From IMG/VR virus record IMGVR_UViG_3300010373_000136, positions 1 through 24,174 of that record: a DNA stretch of 24,174 bases. The stretch is one strand, 5' to 3'. Below, piece after piece: positions 5,764-13,729 of this stretch. Both the position numbers and the translations under genes were made by a program. The first letter of the stretch is position 1. Every line of letters starts with the position of its first letter. The notes beneath the pieces were generated by a model, which saw only the letters and a program-made list of their open reading frames with translations, had not been told where the DNA came from and searched no databases. The DNA comes from a virus.

Positions 5764-6135
5764 ATGTTACCTGAAAATCGCTTCAAATGTCCAACGTGGG
5801 TCAACTCGCAAGGAAAAGCATGGTGGAAAAGAAATGCGCCGTCCTTGCTTCACGTTGGCATCCTCCATGAAGGCACGTTTGACCTAGTGGCGAGCATGGC
5901 GGAAAACTTCGGCATCTACCTTGAGGCTAATAGACACCTCAGAGAAGAGGGAAGAGTTATCGAGTCCCATACGGGCGCACGCAAAGTTAATCCCTATGTG
6001 CAAGTCGAGAAACAAGCCTGGGAGATGTATTGCAGAGCCTTCAAAGAGCTACGAATCATTGGCGAGCCGGTCAAGGGTTCAGAGGACGAACTAGAACAAT
6101 TCCTTAACGTCGAAAAGGGAGTTGAGACACGATGA
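5764..6135 (+). CDS. terS: Terminase small subunit, P27 family
   Basis: A 123-aa DNA-recognition subunit of the packaging motor. The P27 pattern is clear: a W-rich start (CPTWVNSQGKAWWKRNAPSLLHVGIL), a helical middle (FDLVASMAENFGIYLEANRHLREEGRVI), then the family signature HTGARKVNPYVQVEKQAWEMYCRAFKELRIIGEP. The protein should bind the packaging site and load DNA onto the large subunit encoded two genes downstream. The start has no good ribosome site but carries CTAGATAC a few bases upstream, a variant of an element seen before other starts here. The stop overlaps the next start by four bases (ATGA), so the two are translationally coupled. Confidence 0.9.
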   Translation: MLPENRFKCPTWVNSQGKAWWKRNAPSLLHVGILHEGTFDLVASMAENFGIYLEANRHLREEGRVIESHTGARKVNPYVQVEKQAWEMYCRAFKELRIIGEPVKGSEDELEQFLNVEKGVETR

Positions 6136-6389
6136 ACGACCTTGACATAGAAGCGTTAAGGGACGAATGGGAAAGGCTCCATCCGACCGAAAGCGTTCAT
6201 TACATGCCTTGGGGTAAGTACAAAGATCGACCGCTACTTAGAGTACCGATGTACTATCTCAATTGGCTCCTCACTATTGATATTAAAGAATCGCTCCGCC
6301 AATCGGTGAGAGAAGCGATTCAACACAAATCAAACATTTTGGAAATCGAGCAAATGGCTTTAACTGATGACTTGCCCTTATACCTTTGA
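6132..6389 (+). CDS. DUF3820-like protein
   Basis: 85 aa with the signature MPWGKYKDRPLLRVPMYYLNWLL (about residues 25-47), which matches the DUF3820 pattern (M-P-F/W-G-K-Y-K-x-R/K-P-L). That domain is found alone in phages and at the C-terminus of some exonucleases, where it is thought to help contact DNA. Here it stands alone between the two terminase genes, overlapping the first by 4 bases and the large subunit by 23. This tight nesting suggests a link to packaging or DNA processing, but its activity is unknown. Confidence 0.8.
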   Translation: MNDLDIEALRDEWERLHPTESVHYMPWGKYKDRPLLRVPMYYLNWLLTIDIKESLRQSVREAIQHKSNILEIEQMALTDDLPLYL

Positions 6390-7926
6390 TGAACAAGCCG
6401 CATTAAGAGTCCGCAAATTCATAGAGACATTTTGCCGCCAATCCAAGGGCAAGTTTGCCGGTCAACCTCTCTCCCTTCTTACTTGGCAATGGGAAGATGT
6501 AATCAAGCCTCTGTACGGCTGGAAACGTGCCGATGGTACGCGGAAGTATCGACAAGCCGGAATATGGCTTCCCAAGAAGAACGGTAAGTCAACGCTCGCC
6601 GCAAGTCTGGCTCTCTACCATCTCATTGCGGACGGAGAACAGGGAGCCGAGGTTTACATTGTCGCAAACGATCAACAGCAAGCCGGTATCGTCTACTCCG
6701 AAGCTGTCAACATGGTGGATCAATCGCCATTGTTGGCGAAGAGACTGGACATTAGAAAGAGCCAAAAGAAAATCCTTCATGCTGAGACAAGATCAATCCT
6801 CCGCGCACTCAGTAGCGAGAAGTCCGGCAAACATGGTTACAACTCAAGCCTCGTCCTTGTCGATGAAGTTGCGTTCTTGAAAGACCGCGAACTATGGGAC
6901 GTTCTCCGCTACAGCACGGCATCCCGCGAGCAACCTTTAATCATCACCATTTCAACGGCTGGATACCTGGCGAGCGAATCAATCGGTAAAGAGTTGTACG
7001 ACTATGCGAAGAACGTGAAGGAAGGAAAGATCAAGGACGAACATTTCCTCCCTTGCATCTACGAAGCTGACGCGGACGGAGATTTCCGAGACTCCGAACA
7101 ATGGTACAAAGCGAACCCATCCCTCGGCGTTACATTGTCCGAAGTCGAATTCAAGGAAGCTGTCAAGGAAGCTGAGTCCGACCCAAGAAAAGAAGCCAAC
7201 CTAAGAACGCTCCGTCTCAACCAATGGCTCGGAAGTGCGGCGCAATGGCTCTCAACTCCCCTATGGGACTCTTGCGGCAAACCGTTCGCCGAGGATGCCT
7301 TACATGGAGCCGAGGCATTCGTCGGACTGGACTTAGCTAGGAAGCATGACCTTGCCGCCTACGTCCTTCTCTTCCACCAGGGCGGACTCTACTACTTGCT
7401 CCCGCGTTTCTTCATCCCCAGAGAGAACGCCATTAGGAAAGAGCAAGTAGACCATGCTCCGTACATGACATGGGCAAAGCAAGGACTCCTAACGCTCACC
7501 GATGGAGACGTTATCGACTACTCGTTTATCAGGGAGTCCTTGAAGAAAGACAAAACCCAATATGACATTAAGGAAATCGGCTATGATCCTTACAACGCCG
7601 AACAACTTTGCAATCAACAACTCCGATTAGAAGATGGTTTCGAGGTTGTCGAGATTAAACAGACCATGCCGTTCCTTGCTCCCGCTACCTCCATGTTTGA
7701 AAGGCTCTTGAAGGAAAAGAAGATTCGCCACAATGGTAATCCTGTCCTACGTTGGCAAGCTGGAAATGTTGCTGTCCGTCAAGATGCCAACCAAAACATT
7801 ATGATAGACAAACTCAAATCTACCTCAAGGATCGACGGCATAAGCGCCGCAATCATGGCGCTACAGAGACAGATTAACGCGCCGTCTCAACCTCAGATGC
7901 CTCGAATATGGAGTTTCGATTACTAA
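6367..7926 (+). CDS. terL: Terminase large subunit, HK97/Terminase_1 type
   Basis: The 519-aa motor and nuclease that pumps DNA into the prohead and cuts it. ATPase domain: an adenine-binding-like Q near LLTWQW (38-43), Walker A LPKKNGKST (68-76), Walker B LVLVDE (162-167) and coupling motif ITISTAGY (193-200). RNase-H-like nuclease domain: metal aspartates in GLDLARKHD (Asp322), GYDPYN (Asp407) and RIDGISAAIMAL (Asp490). Length and order of motifs are normal and the gene appears intact. It begins inside the DUF3820 gene, and the portal frame overlaps or abuts its end. The presence of P27 TerS, HNH and this TerL type favours cos packaging. Confidence 0.97.
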   Translation: MTCPYTFDEQAALRVRKFIETFCRQSKGKFAGQPLSLLTWQWEDVIKPLYGWKRADGTRKYRQAGIWLPKKNGKSTLAASLALYHLIADGEQGAEVYIVANDQQQAGIVYSEAVNMVDQSPLLAKRLDIRKSQKKILHAETRSILRALSSEKSGKHGYNSSLVLVDEVAFLKDRELWDVLRYSTASREQPLIITISTAGYLASESIGKELYDYAKNVKEGKIKDEHFLPCIYEADADGDFRDSEQWYKANPSLGVTLSEVEFKEAVKEAESDPRKEANLRTLRLNQWLGSAAQWLSTPLWDSCGKPFAEDALHGAEAFVGLDLARKHDLAAYVLLFHQGGLYYLLPRFFIPRENAIRKEQVDHAPYMTWAKQGLLTLTDGDVIDYSFIRESLKKDKTQYDIKEIGYDPYNAEQLCNQQLRLEDGFEVVEIKQTMPFLAPATSMFERLLKEKKIRHNGNPVLRWQAGNVAVRQDANQNIMIDKLKSTSRIDGISAAIMALQRQINAPSQPQMPRIWSFDY

Positions 7927-7934
7927 ATACCACA

Positions 7935-9590
7935 ATGTTTAATTGGCTTACGAATTGGTTCAAGGGCAAAGAACAACGCTCTCTTGAAAATCCCGCTGTC
8001 CCGTTGTGGACTCCAACGGCTTACGATTACCTCGTAGGGCGCAGAAGTAGCGCAGGCGTTCCGGTCAACCGTCAATCCGTCCTTGGTATTACTCCCCTTT
8101 GGCGCGGCGTCAATCTCATCTCTCAGAAGGTTGCACGTCTCCCGCTGAACGTCTACAAGAAGAACAAGGACGGCGGAAGAGAAATAGACGTTGAACATCC
8201 GGCACAATGGCTCTTGGCTTGCAGACCATCGGCTCTCTATACGCCATTCTCTTTCAAACAAACGATGGTCTATCATGCGCTTCTTCATGGCAACGCCTAC
8301 GCCTACATTTTTCGTCAAGAGTTTGGCGAGCCGGAAGAGTTGTTGATTCTCAATCCCGATTACACTTTCCCAGCGCTGGACAATGGGAAACTCTGGTATG
8401 TAACGAGGATGAACAACACGGACAGGAAGCTACTTCCCGAAAACGTCTTTCATCTCAAAGGTTTGTCCGATGATGGCATTGTTGGACATAGCGTTATCGA
8501 CGTATTAAGAGAGGCTCTTGGTTTGACAATGGCTCAACAGCGTTACGCCTCGACGTTCTTCCGCAACGACGGCTCGCCTGGTCCTCTCATTCTGAAAACG
8601 CCAAACTTCTTGAAGGATGACGAATACAGGAAACAATTCAGAGAGCAATGGAGCAAGATTCACGAAGGACTTGATAACAAACATCGTGTCGCAATCTTGG
8701 AGAACGGACTAGAACCTGTTGTCAACGAGATTGACCACGAAAAGCAGCAATTCATAGAGAGCCGTCAATTCTCCATCATTGACATTGCTAATGTGGTTGG
8801 TGTTCCTCCGCACAAGTTAGGAGCCAATGTCACAACGTCCTATGGCTCTCTTGAGTCCGAGGAAAGAGCGTTCCTTAACGATACCTTGGATGGATGGTTG
8901 ACGGCGATTGAAGAAGAAGCAGAACTAAAGTTGCTTACAACCAGGCAAGTAACAAGCGCTTCAAGGTTTATCGAGTTTGACAGACGATCCCTAGAGCAAG
9001 CCGACTACAAGACGCGCTCCGAGTCCTTGATAGGGGAAGTTAACAATGGCATCCGCACAGAGAACGAAGCAAGAGCGCTCCTCAACCTTCCGTCCGTTGG
9101 TTCAGACGGAGATAGGCTCCGTATGCCGTCCAACATTACGTTCATCGACCTTGTAGGACCAAAAGACGATCCGGCAACCGATGAACCGGAGCCGATGGTT
9201 GAAACCAGTCCGGCAACGGGAGACACCGACGAAAAAGAGCCTGTGAATACCGATCCGAACGGCGCAGGCATCGGCGTTGATGCGCCAGACTCTAACCGAT
9301 TCAAGGCGCTTCTCAAGAGCGTTGTAGAACGTGCCTGTAAACGCATTAGGAAAGCGATGGAGGCGAGAAAACATGCGGAGCCGTCCCAAGTCCTAGCCGA
9401 ACATCAAAGCGTTGTAATCGAGAGCCTGGAGCCGGCAACCGACCATGCCGCCGCGTTCGTGGATGAATGGTTCAAGGGACTCGCCGAGGAATGCCGCGCT
9501 GTCCTTCCCGAACAACTCGATTCCGTCCTAGATCGGATCGACGCAAACGCCATTACAGAGAGGTTGATGAAACATGGAAACGAGAACTAA
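7935..9590 (+). CDS. Portal protein, HK97 family, with C-terminal extension
   Basis: 551 aa from the chosen ATG. The dodecameric ring at the head vertex through which DNA passes and to which the connectors attach. Family marks: VLGITPLWRGVNLISQKVARLPLNVYK, HALLHGNAYAYIFR, and SIIDIANVVGVPPHKLG ... YGSLESEERAFLNDTL. An upstream in-frame ATG (7908) lies inside terL; 7935 is preferred because it gives the typical MFNWLTNWF start and follows ACTAAATACC by three bases. The conserved core ends near residue 405. The remaining ~145 residues comprise an acidic Pro/Thr-rich linker and a helical block (FKALLKSVVERACKRIRKAME and onward), beyond the usual ~400-430 aa. The extension may contact scaffold or protease; unknown. 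Confidence 0.95.
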   Translation: MFNWLTNWFKGKEQRSLENPAVPLWTPTAYDYLVGRRSSAGVPVNRQSVLGITPLWRGVNLISQKVARLPLNVYKKNKDGGREIDVEHPAQWLLACRPSALYTPFSFKQTMVYHALLHGNAYAYIFRQEFGEPEELLILNPDYTFPALDNGKLWYVTRMNNTDRKLLPENVFHLKGLSDDGIVGHSVIDVLREALGLTMAQQRYASTFFRNDGSPGPLILKTPNFLKDDEYRKQFREQWSKIHEGLDNKHRVAILENGLEPVVNEIDHEKQQFIESRQFSIIDIANVVGVPPHKLGANVTTSYGSLESEERAFLNDTLDGWLTAIEEEAELKLLTTRQVTSASRFIEFDRRSLEQADYKTRSESLIGEVNNGIRTENEARALLNLPSVGSDGDRLRMPSNITFIDLVGPKDDPATDEPEPMVETSPATGDTDEKEPVNTDPNGAGIGVDAPDSNRFKALLKSVVERACKRIRKAMEARKHAEPSQVLAEHQSVVIESLEPATDHAAAFVDEWFKGLAEECRAVLPEQLDSVLDRIDANAITERLMKHGNEN

Positions 9591-10170
9591 TCAAAGCCAA
9601 GTGACGATTGAAACCCGCGCCGATGGTAGCCGCAAGATCAAAGGACTTGCCTCCCCGGTCTACAACGGCAGCGCAGGGACGGAGTACGAATTGATGGACG
9701 GAGTTTTCGAGCGCTTCATGCCTGGTGCCTTTGATCGACACTTACAGACCGCGCCCGAAATCATCTCCACCTACAACCACGATAAGAGCAAGGTACTAGG
9801 TAGGACTCCGCACACGTTAAGAGTATGGAGCGAAAGAGACGGGTTGCATTACGAGGTTGACTTGCCCGAAACTTCTTTCGGCAAGGACTTGTTAATCTCC
9901 ATCGAAAGAGGAGATGTTAAATTCTCTAGTTTCGGCTTCATTCCATCAAAGGCGAAATGGACAAGGGACGGCGATAAGGAAGTGAGAGAGATACATGAGG
10001 CAAAGTTAATCTCCGTCGATCCTGTGACGGTTCCGGCTTATGGTGGATCAAACGTAGGACTCCGAAGCGCCGAGGAACGTGCCGCCATTGAAGCTGAACG
10101 ACAAGCCTGGCTCGCCGAGGTTGAGACGGAGAAGAGAGAAGCAAGGTTGAAGGAAATCTTGAGCAAGTGA
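9574..10170 (+). CDS. Prohead (capsid maturation) protease, HK97 family
   Basis: A 198-aa serine protease that removes the scaffolding part of the capsid protein during head maturation. Expected residues are visible: His69 in YNHD, the Ser118/Ser119 pair in KFSSFGF, and the conserved VDPVTVPAY strand (148-156). GLASPVYN and FERFMPGAFDRHL are typical of the N-terminal half. The C-terminal 35 residues are a charged helix (EERAAIEAERQAWLAEVE), perhaps a self-cleaved tail. It overlaps the portal gene by 17 bases and precedes the capsid gene, the standard HK97 order. Confidence 0.95.
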   Translation: METRTNQSQVTIETRADGSRKIKGLASPVYNGSAGTEYELMDGVFERFMPGAFDRHLQTAPEIISTYNHDKSKVLGRTPHTLRVWSERDGLHYEVDLPETSFGKDLLISIERGDVKFSSFGFIPSKAKWTRDGDKEVREIHEAKLISVDPVTVPAYGGSNVGLRSAEERAAIEAERQAWLAEVETEKREARLKEILSK

Positions 10171-10201
10171 ATACATACAGCATTAACCCAAGTGTTGATG
10201 T

Positions 10202-10251
10202 TAAGTCCCAAGAGGCTTATAGGAGAAACAACATAAGTCCAAAGAGGTTTA
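10202..10251 (+). promoter_or_regulatory. Duplicated leader of the major capsid gene
   Basis: TAAGTCCCAAGAGGCTTA (10202-10219) and TAAGTCCAAAGAGGTTTA (10234-10251) differ at two of 18 positions. The second copy runs directly into the capsid ATG and supplies its GAGG ribosome site. The first copy carries a second GAGG, and a GGAG follows at 10222. This looks like a duplicated translation initiation region for the most highly needed protein. Confidence 0.7.
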
Positions 10252-11613
10252 ATGAACAGTGTAGAACTACGCGAAAAACGCGGTCAACTCGTTAAGGAAT
10301 TGCAATCCCTTGTAACCAAGGCGAAAGAAGAAAAGCGCTCCTTGACCGGAGAAGAACAACAGATTTTCGACCGCATCGACGGCGAGCAGGAACGCCTCAA
10401 GACGGAGATTGACGGACTTGAGCGCATCGAGAAATTCGACGGCATGAGCCTTGAAGAGTCTCGCCAGCAAATCCGCTCTCAGTCCCGTAAGCCGGAACCA
10501 ATCATCAAGACGGAGGACAGGAAGAAAGCCTTGTCCGGTTGGTTCACTTTCGGCTCTCCAAGCTGTAAGCGCGAATGGCGCGAAGCTGCCGATAAGATGG
10601 GCGTAAATCTTGCATCCCCATATATCCGCGTTCCGCTCTTGAAGAACGCTCCCAAGCAGGAAGAGACGCGCGAGAACATCCGCGCCAAGGTCGAGGAACG
10701 TGCCCAGACCGTAGGAACCCTTACGGCTGGTGGAGACTTGGTAGCAACCGATATTCAGCTTATGTCAGAGGTTGAGGTAGCTCTCAAATACTACGGCGGC
10801 ATGTTGCAAACCGCGCGTGTTCTCCGTACCGAAACCGGAGCCAACCTCCCGATTCCAACGACAGACGATGTTGCGAACGCAGGCGTTATCATCGGTGAAG
10901 GTAGCAGCATTACCGAGGTAGATGAAACCTTCGGGCAAATCATCCTCAACGCCTACAAGCTGACAAGTGGAACCGTCCAAGTCTCTTGGGAATTGGCGCA
11001 GGATGCCGCCGTTGACCTACCGGAATTCCTCGGTCAACGCCTTGGTATTCGCCTGGGTCGAGGCATCAACAACTATTTCACCAACGGAACCGGCTCCGGT
11101 GGAAGTCCAGCACAACCGCGCGGCTTCATTCTTGATGCCACTAGCGGCGCAACGTCTCAGACCGCAGGCGGCACTACGCTTGTGTATGCTGACTTGGTTA
11201 ATCTGCAAATGGCTCTTGATCCTGCTTATTGGGAGGGCGCACGTTGGCAGTTTAACAGTAACACCATGAAGAAGTTGAAGTTGTTGGTTGACGGCAATGG
11301 TCGTCCATTGTGGCAACCAGGCTTGCAAGGTTTCGCGGAAAAGAATGAGGATACCATTTTGGGTTTCCCATTCACGTTGAATCAAGACATGCCGAACATG
11401 GGTTCTAGTGTTGTAGGACCATTGGCGTTCGGACGATTCGATAAGTACCTCGCGCGTATCGTGGCAGGCGATGATTCAGGCGTTGAACTGATTCGTTTGA
11501 ATGAGCGTTACGCGGATGTTGGGATGATTGCTTTCATCGCATTCGTTCGTATCGACGGACGATTGATTGACGCCGGTACTCATCCTATTCAAGTCCTAAC
11601 TTGCGACTACTAA
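10252..11613 (+). CDS. Major capsid protein, HK97 fold
   Basis: A 453-aa capsid subunit. Residues 1-80 are a charged coiled coil (delta/scaffolding domain: LREKRGQLVKELQSLVTKAK and onward) that the protease should remove; the maturation site is probably between about 80 and 165. The mature part starts around TLTAGGDLVATDIQLMSEVEVAL and contains typical HK97 elements: GANLPIPTTDD, KLTSGTVQVSWELAQDAAVDLPEFLGQRLGIRLGRGINNYFTNGTG (two pieces of the spine helix), ARWQFNSNTMKKLKLL, and the C-terminal P-domain strands GRFDKYLARIVAGDDSGVELIRLNERYADVGMIAFIAFVRIDGRLID. No decoration-type insertion is evident. A strong terminator follows, so capsid mRNA may be partly separated from the downstream genes. 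Confidence 0.97.
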   Translation: MNSVELREKRGQLVKELQSLVTKAKEEKRSLTGEEQQIFDRIDGEQERLKTEIDGLERIEKFDGMSLEESRQQIRSQSRKPEPIIKTEDRKKALSGWFTFGSPSCKREWREAADKMGVNLASPYIRVPLLKNAPKQEETRENIRAKVEERAQTVGTLTAGGDLVATDIQLMSEVEVALKYYGGMLQTARVLRTETGANLPIPTTDDVANAGVIIGEGSSITEVDETFGQIILNAYKLTSGTVQVSWELAQDAAVDLPEFLGQRLGIRLGRGINNYFTNGTGSGGSPAQPRGFILDATSGATSQTAGGTTLVYADLVNLQMALDPAYWEGARWQFNSNTMKKLKLLVDGNGRPLWQPGLQGFAEKNEDTILGFPFTLNQDMPNMGSSVVGPLAFGRFDKYLARIVAGDDSGVELIRLNERYADVGMIAFIAFVRIDGRLIDAGTHPIQVLTCDY

Positions 11614-11637
11614 GCATCGTTCCTTGAAGGTTAAGAC

Positions 11638-11676
11638 AAACCTCGGCGTTCTCGTTGACGCCGAGGTTTTCTTTTG
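11638..11676 (+). terminator. Intrinsic terminator after the capsid gene
   Basis: Twelve-base perfect arms (11638-11649 and 11658-11669), an 8-base loop, then TCTTTTGC. It lies 25 bases after the capsid stop and just before the ACTAAATACC element of the next gene. Confidence 0.85.
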
Positions 11677-11697
11677 CGCTCTCCACTAAATACCTTC

Positions 11698-12381
11698 ATG
11701 CTGGTATTAGTTAATCAAACCGCGTTCTCCGCTCTACAAGCAAGCGATATTAGGACTCACCTTAATATCACCGATACCTCTACGGATGCCTACATTCAGA
11801 GCCTCATTGATGCCGCCGTTGTCTATTGCGAGCGTATCACCGGACTTGATTTGCGCCCTACAACGTGGAACCTTGTTCTAGGTCAGTTTCCAATCTGGGC
11901 TAACTATTCATGGGGAGACAGATACGGCAACTATCTAAGCCTCTTCCCCTACCTTAACGAGTTTGCAATCGGTAGGGACTTGCAGCGCTGGCAGGAAATC
12001 CTCCTACCAAGAGGACCAGTAACCGCCGTCAACTCCATCAAATACTACGATGTAACGAACGCTCTGCAAACGCTGCCAACGAGTAGTTACAACGTAGTTC
12101 TTCCAAGTTACACAGCGGGAAGGATTGAGCCAAACATCTATTGGCAATTGGCGTATCCTCGCCCTGATGCCGTTACTGTCAGCTTCACTAGCGGCTTTAG
12201 CAACAACAGCGGAGATGTTAATTACATCCCGCAAACGCTCATTCATGCTGTCAAGTTGTTGGTTGGCTTATGGTGGAATCAGCGCGAGGACATTAACTAT
12301 GATCCTCGGACGGTTCAAGGGAACGTAGGCATGGCGGTTGATAGCCTGCTGTCTACCTTTAGACCAGCATTGTACAGATAA
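11698..12381 (+). CDS. Head-tail connector protein (gp6 / phiE125 gp8-like)
   Basis: A 227-aa adaptor that attaches beneath the portal. The N-terminal block ASDIRTHLNITDTSTDAYIQSLIDAAVVYCERITGLDL is the standard start of the head-tail adaptor family, and the C-terminal IPQTLIHAVKLLVGLWWNQRE helix also matches. The family contains short (~100 aa) and long (~200 aa) versions; this is the long one, with a beta-rich insert between (LLPRGPVTAVNSIKYYD and onward). The start is ATG 11698, three bases after ACTAAATACC; an in-frame TTG at 11674 would begin inside the terminator region and is rejected. Confidence 0.88.
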   Translation: MLVLVNQTAFSALQASDIRTHLNITDTSTDAYIQSLIDAAVVYCERITGLDLRPTTWNLVLGQFPIWANYSWGDRYGNYLSLFPYLNEFAIGRDLQRWQEILLPRGPVTAVNSIKYYDVTNALQTLPTSSYNVVLPSYTAGRIEPNIYWQLAYPRPDAVTVSFTSGFSNNSGDVNYIPQTLIHAVKLLVGLWWNQREDINYDPRTVQGNVGMAVDSLLSTFRPALYR

Positions 12382-12383
12382 CC

Positions 12384-12420
12384 TTAGACTTTAGACTTTG
12401 AGCCAGAGTCTAAAGTCTAA
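12384..12420. repeat. Inverted pair of the TTAGACTTTAGACT repeat (copies D and E)
   Basis: Perfect 14-base arms (12384-12397 and 12407-12420) around TTGAGCCAG. It lies directly after the connector stop and 13 bases before the next start. Without a U-tract it is a poor terminator; as RNA it would form a stable A/U-rich hairpin. It fills the only gap between these two genes. Confidence 0.75.
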
Positions 12421-12433
12421 CAGAATGGAGCCT

Positions 12434-12763
12434 ATGCGAGCCGGAAGCCTCAAGCATCAAGTGTTGATCCAAGAAAAGACCGTCACCGGAACCGGAGATA
12501 GAGGGCAACCCGTCTACACATGGAACACGTTGATAACGGTTCCCGCGTCCATCTCTCCATTGAACGGCAGAAAGGCGGAAATTGCACGGCAGTTAGTTGC
12601 ATCGGCAACCCATACCGTAACACTCCGCTACTATGCCGGTCTAACGGAAACCATGCGCCTCTTGTATGGCTCCAGGGTTTTCAACATCGGCTTTATCAAG
12701 AACCTCGACGAATTAAACTTCACGCAAGAACTACTTGTAACGGAACAAAAGAATGGCATCTAA
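12434..12763 (+). CDS. Head closure / head-tail joining protein
   Basis: 109 aa, starting MRAGSLKHQVLIQEKTVT. This matches the phage head-tail joining (head closure) family, a small beta-barrel ring that plugs the portal-adaptor channel. Conserved pieces: WNTLITVPASISPLNGRKAEIARQL, THTVTLRYYAGLTETMRLLYGSRVFNIGFIKNLDE. ATG 12434 is chosen because GGAG lies four bases upstream and the family begins here. An ATG three codons earlier and a TTG at 12398 inside the repeat are less likely. It overlaps the next gene by 11 bases. Confidence 0.9.
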   Translation: MRAGSLKHQVLIQEKTVTGTGDRGQPVYTWNTLITVPASISPLNGRKAEIARQLVASATHTVTLRYYAGLTETMRLLYGSRVFNIGFIKNLDELNFTQELLVTEQKNGI

Positions 12764-12971
12764 GATTTTGCATATCGACGTTGAACAAGTAGCCGATGGA
12801 TTTGTTTTCAACGGCTTAGAGGAAGGCATCCTCGAAGTAAGCAAGAGTATGCTTCCGTTCGTGTTGATGAAGTTTTCGGACGGCTCTCTCTACCCCTACG
12901 ATTATCAAATTGTCGGATGCAAACATGAGGAGCAACTTTACTACCTAGAGGTATATGAAGGTAACAGTTAA
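12753..12971 (+). CDS. Hypothetical protein, 72 aa
   Basis: A small acidic, probably beta-rich protein (KILHIDVEQVADGFVFNGLEEGILEVSKSML and onward) wedged between the head closure and HK97-gp10-like genes, overlapping both. Tight packing in the connector block suggests a head or tail-joining accessory, but no family is recognised. Confidence 0.7.
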   Translation: MASKILHIDVEQVADGFVFNGLEEGILEVSKSMLPFVLMKFSDGSLYPYDYQIVGCKHEEQLYYLEVYEGNS

Positions 12972-13353
12972 AGGCGTTGACAAGGTAAACAAGAAGCTCG
13001 ATAGCCTCAAGAAAAAGGTATTGAAGAAAGCCATTCGCAAGGGCAGTAGAGCCGGCGCAAAGATCGTCCAGAGCAAAGCCAGGGACTTAGCTCCGGTCAA
13101 GACAGGAGCCTTGAAGAAGGGTTTGAAAGTCCGCGCTCTCCCTCGGAGCCGGAGGTACGTCGGCACGATGGTTAGGCTCGCCGATACCGGAGAAGTCTTC
13201 TACGGCGCGTTCGTGGACTTGGGAACACACCGAATCGAGGCGCGGCACTTCCTTAAGCAAGCTGCGGACGATGAAAAGGAACGCGCCATCAACACGGCTC
13301 TAGCAATCATCAAAAAAGTAATTGAGCAAGGGATGAGTAGTAATGCAAATTGA
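12955..13353 (+). CDS. HK97 gp10-like tail completion / connector protein
   Basis: 132 aa, strongly basic in the first half. The pattern of the HK97-gp10 family is clear: MKVTVKGVDKVNKKLDSLKKKVLKKAIRKGSRAGAKIVQSKARDLAPVKTGALKKGLKVRA, then YGAFVDLGTHRIEARHFLKQAADDEKERAI. The A-P-V-K-T-G-A-L-K-K and F-V-D-L-G-T motifs are hallmarks. It joins the tail tube to the head connectors. A GAGG site lies six bases before the ATG. Confidence 0.92.
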   Translation: MKVTVKGVDKVNKKLDSLKKKVLKKAIRKGSRAGAKIVQSKARDLAPVKTGALKKGLKVRALPRSRRYVGTMVRLADTGEVFYGAFVDLGTHRIEARHFLKQAADDEKERAINTALAIIKKVIEQGMSSNAN

Positions 13354-13729
13354 CATTGACCTACGAAGTTATCTCGCCACGAACCTCGGCATTGGCGTTG
13401 AACAAAACAAGATTGCGGAGGACTACAACACTTCTCCCGCGCTGATGTTTCAGCGTAGACCATCGACACAAGACTTGTTTCTTAATGGAACCCCAAGTAT
13501 CAACGAGACAAACTTTGACATTGAAATCTACGGCATCGACATAGACGCCGTGGAAACGACAACCGATACTGCCAAAACTTTGTTGAACGGCTTTAAGGGA
13601 ACGATGGGAAGTACCTTTGTCCTCGGCGCGTTCGTAACCGACCATGAGGACGATTACACGCCGAAAGTCGAATTGCAAAACGATGAAGGCTTAAATGTCT
13701 GCACGTTCGCTCTACAAATCATTTACTGA
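13343..13729 (+). CDS. Tail terminator / completion protein (DUF3168-like)
   Basis: 128 aa beginning MQIDIDLRSYLATNLGIGV, with SINETNFDIEIYGIDIDAVETTTDTAKTLLNGFKG in the middle and a C-terminal VCTFALQIIY strand. This layout fits the tail terminator group that caps tail length and joins the head. Gene order (after gp10-like, before the tail tube) supports it. Its stop shares a base with the start of the methyltransferase gene (TGATG), so translation is coupled. Confidence 0.75.
   Translation: MQIDIDLRSYLATNLGIGVEQNKIAEDYNTSPALMFQRRPSTQDLFLNGTPSINETNFDIEIYGIDIDAVETTTDTAKTLLNGFKGTMGSTFVLGAFVTDHEDDYTPKVELQNDEGLNVCTFALQIIY

Noticed and set aside
5450-5887. 145-aa plus-strand frame over the pre-terminase region
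   Set aside because: It overlaps the small terminase in another frame, crosses the 16-bp hairpin and has no family resemblance.
11674-11697. Upstream TTG start of the connector gene
   Set aside because: It lies in the terminator's downstream tract; ATG 11698 fits the family start and the ACTAAATACC element.
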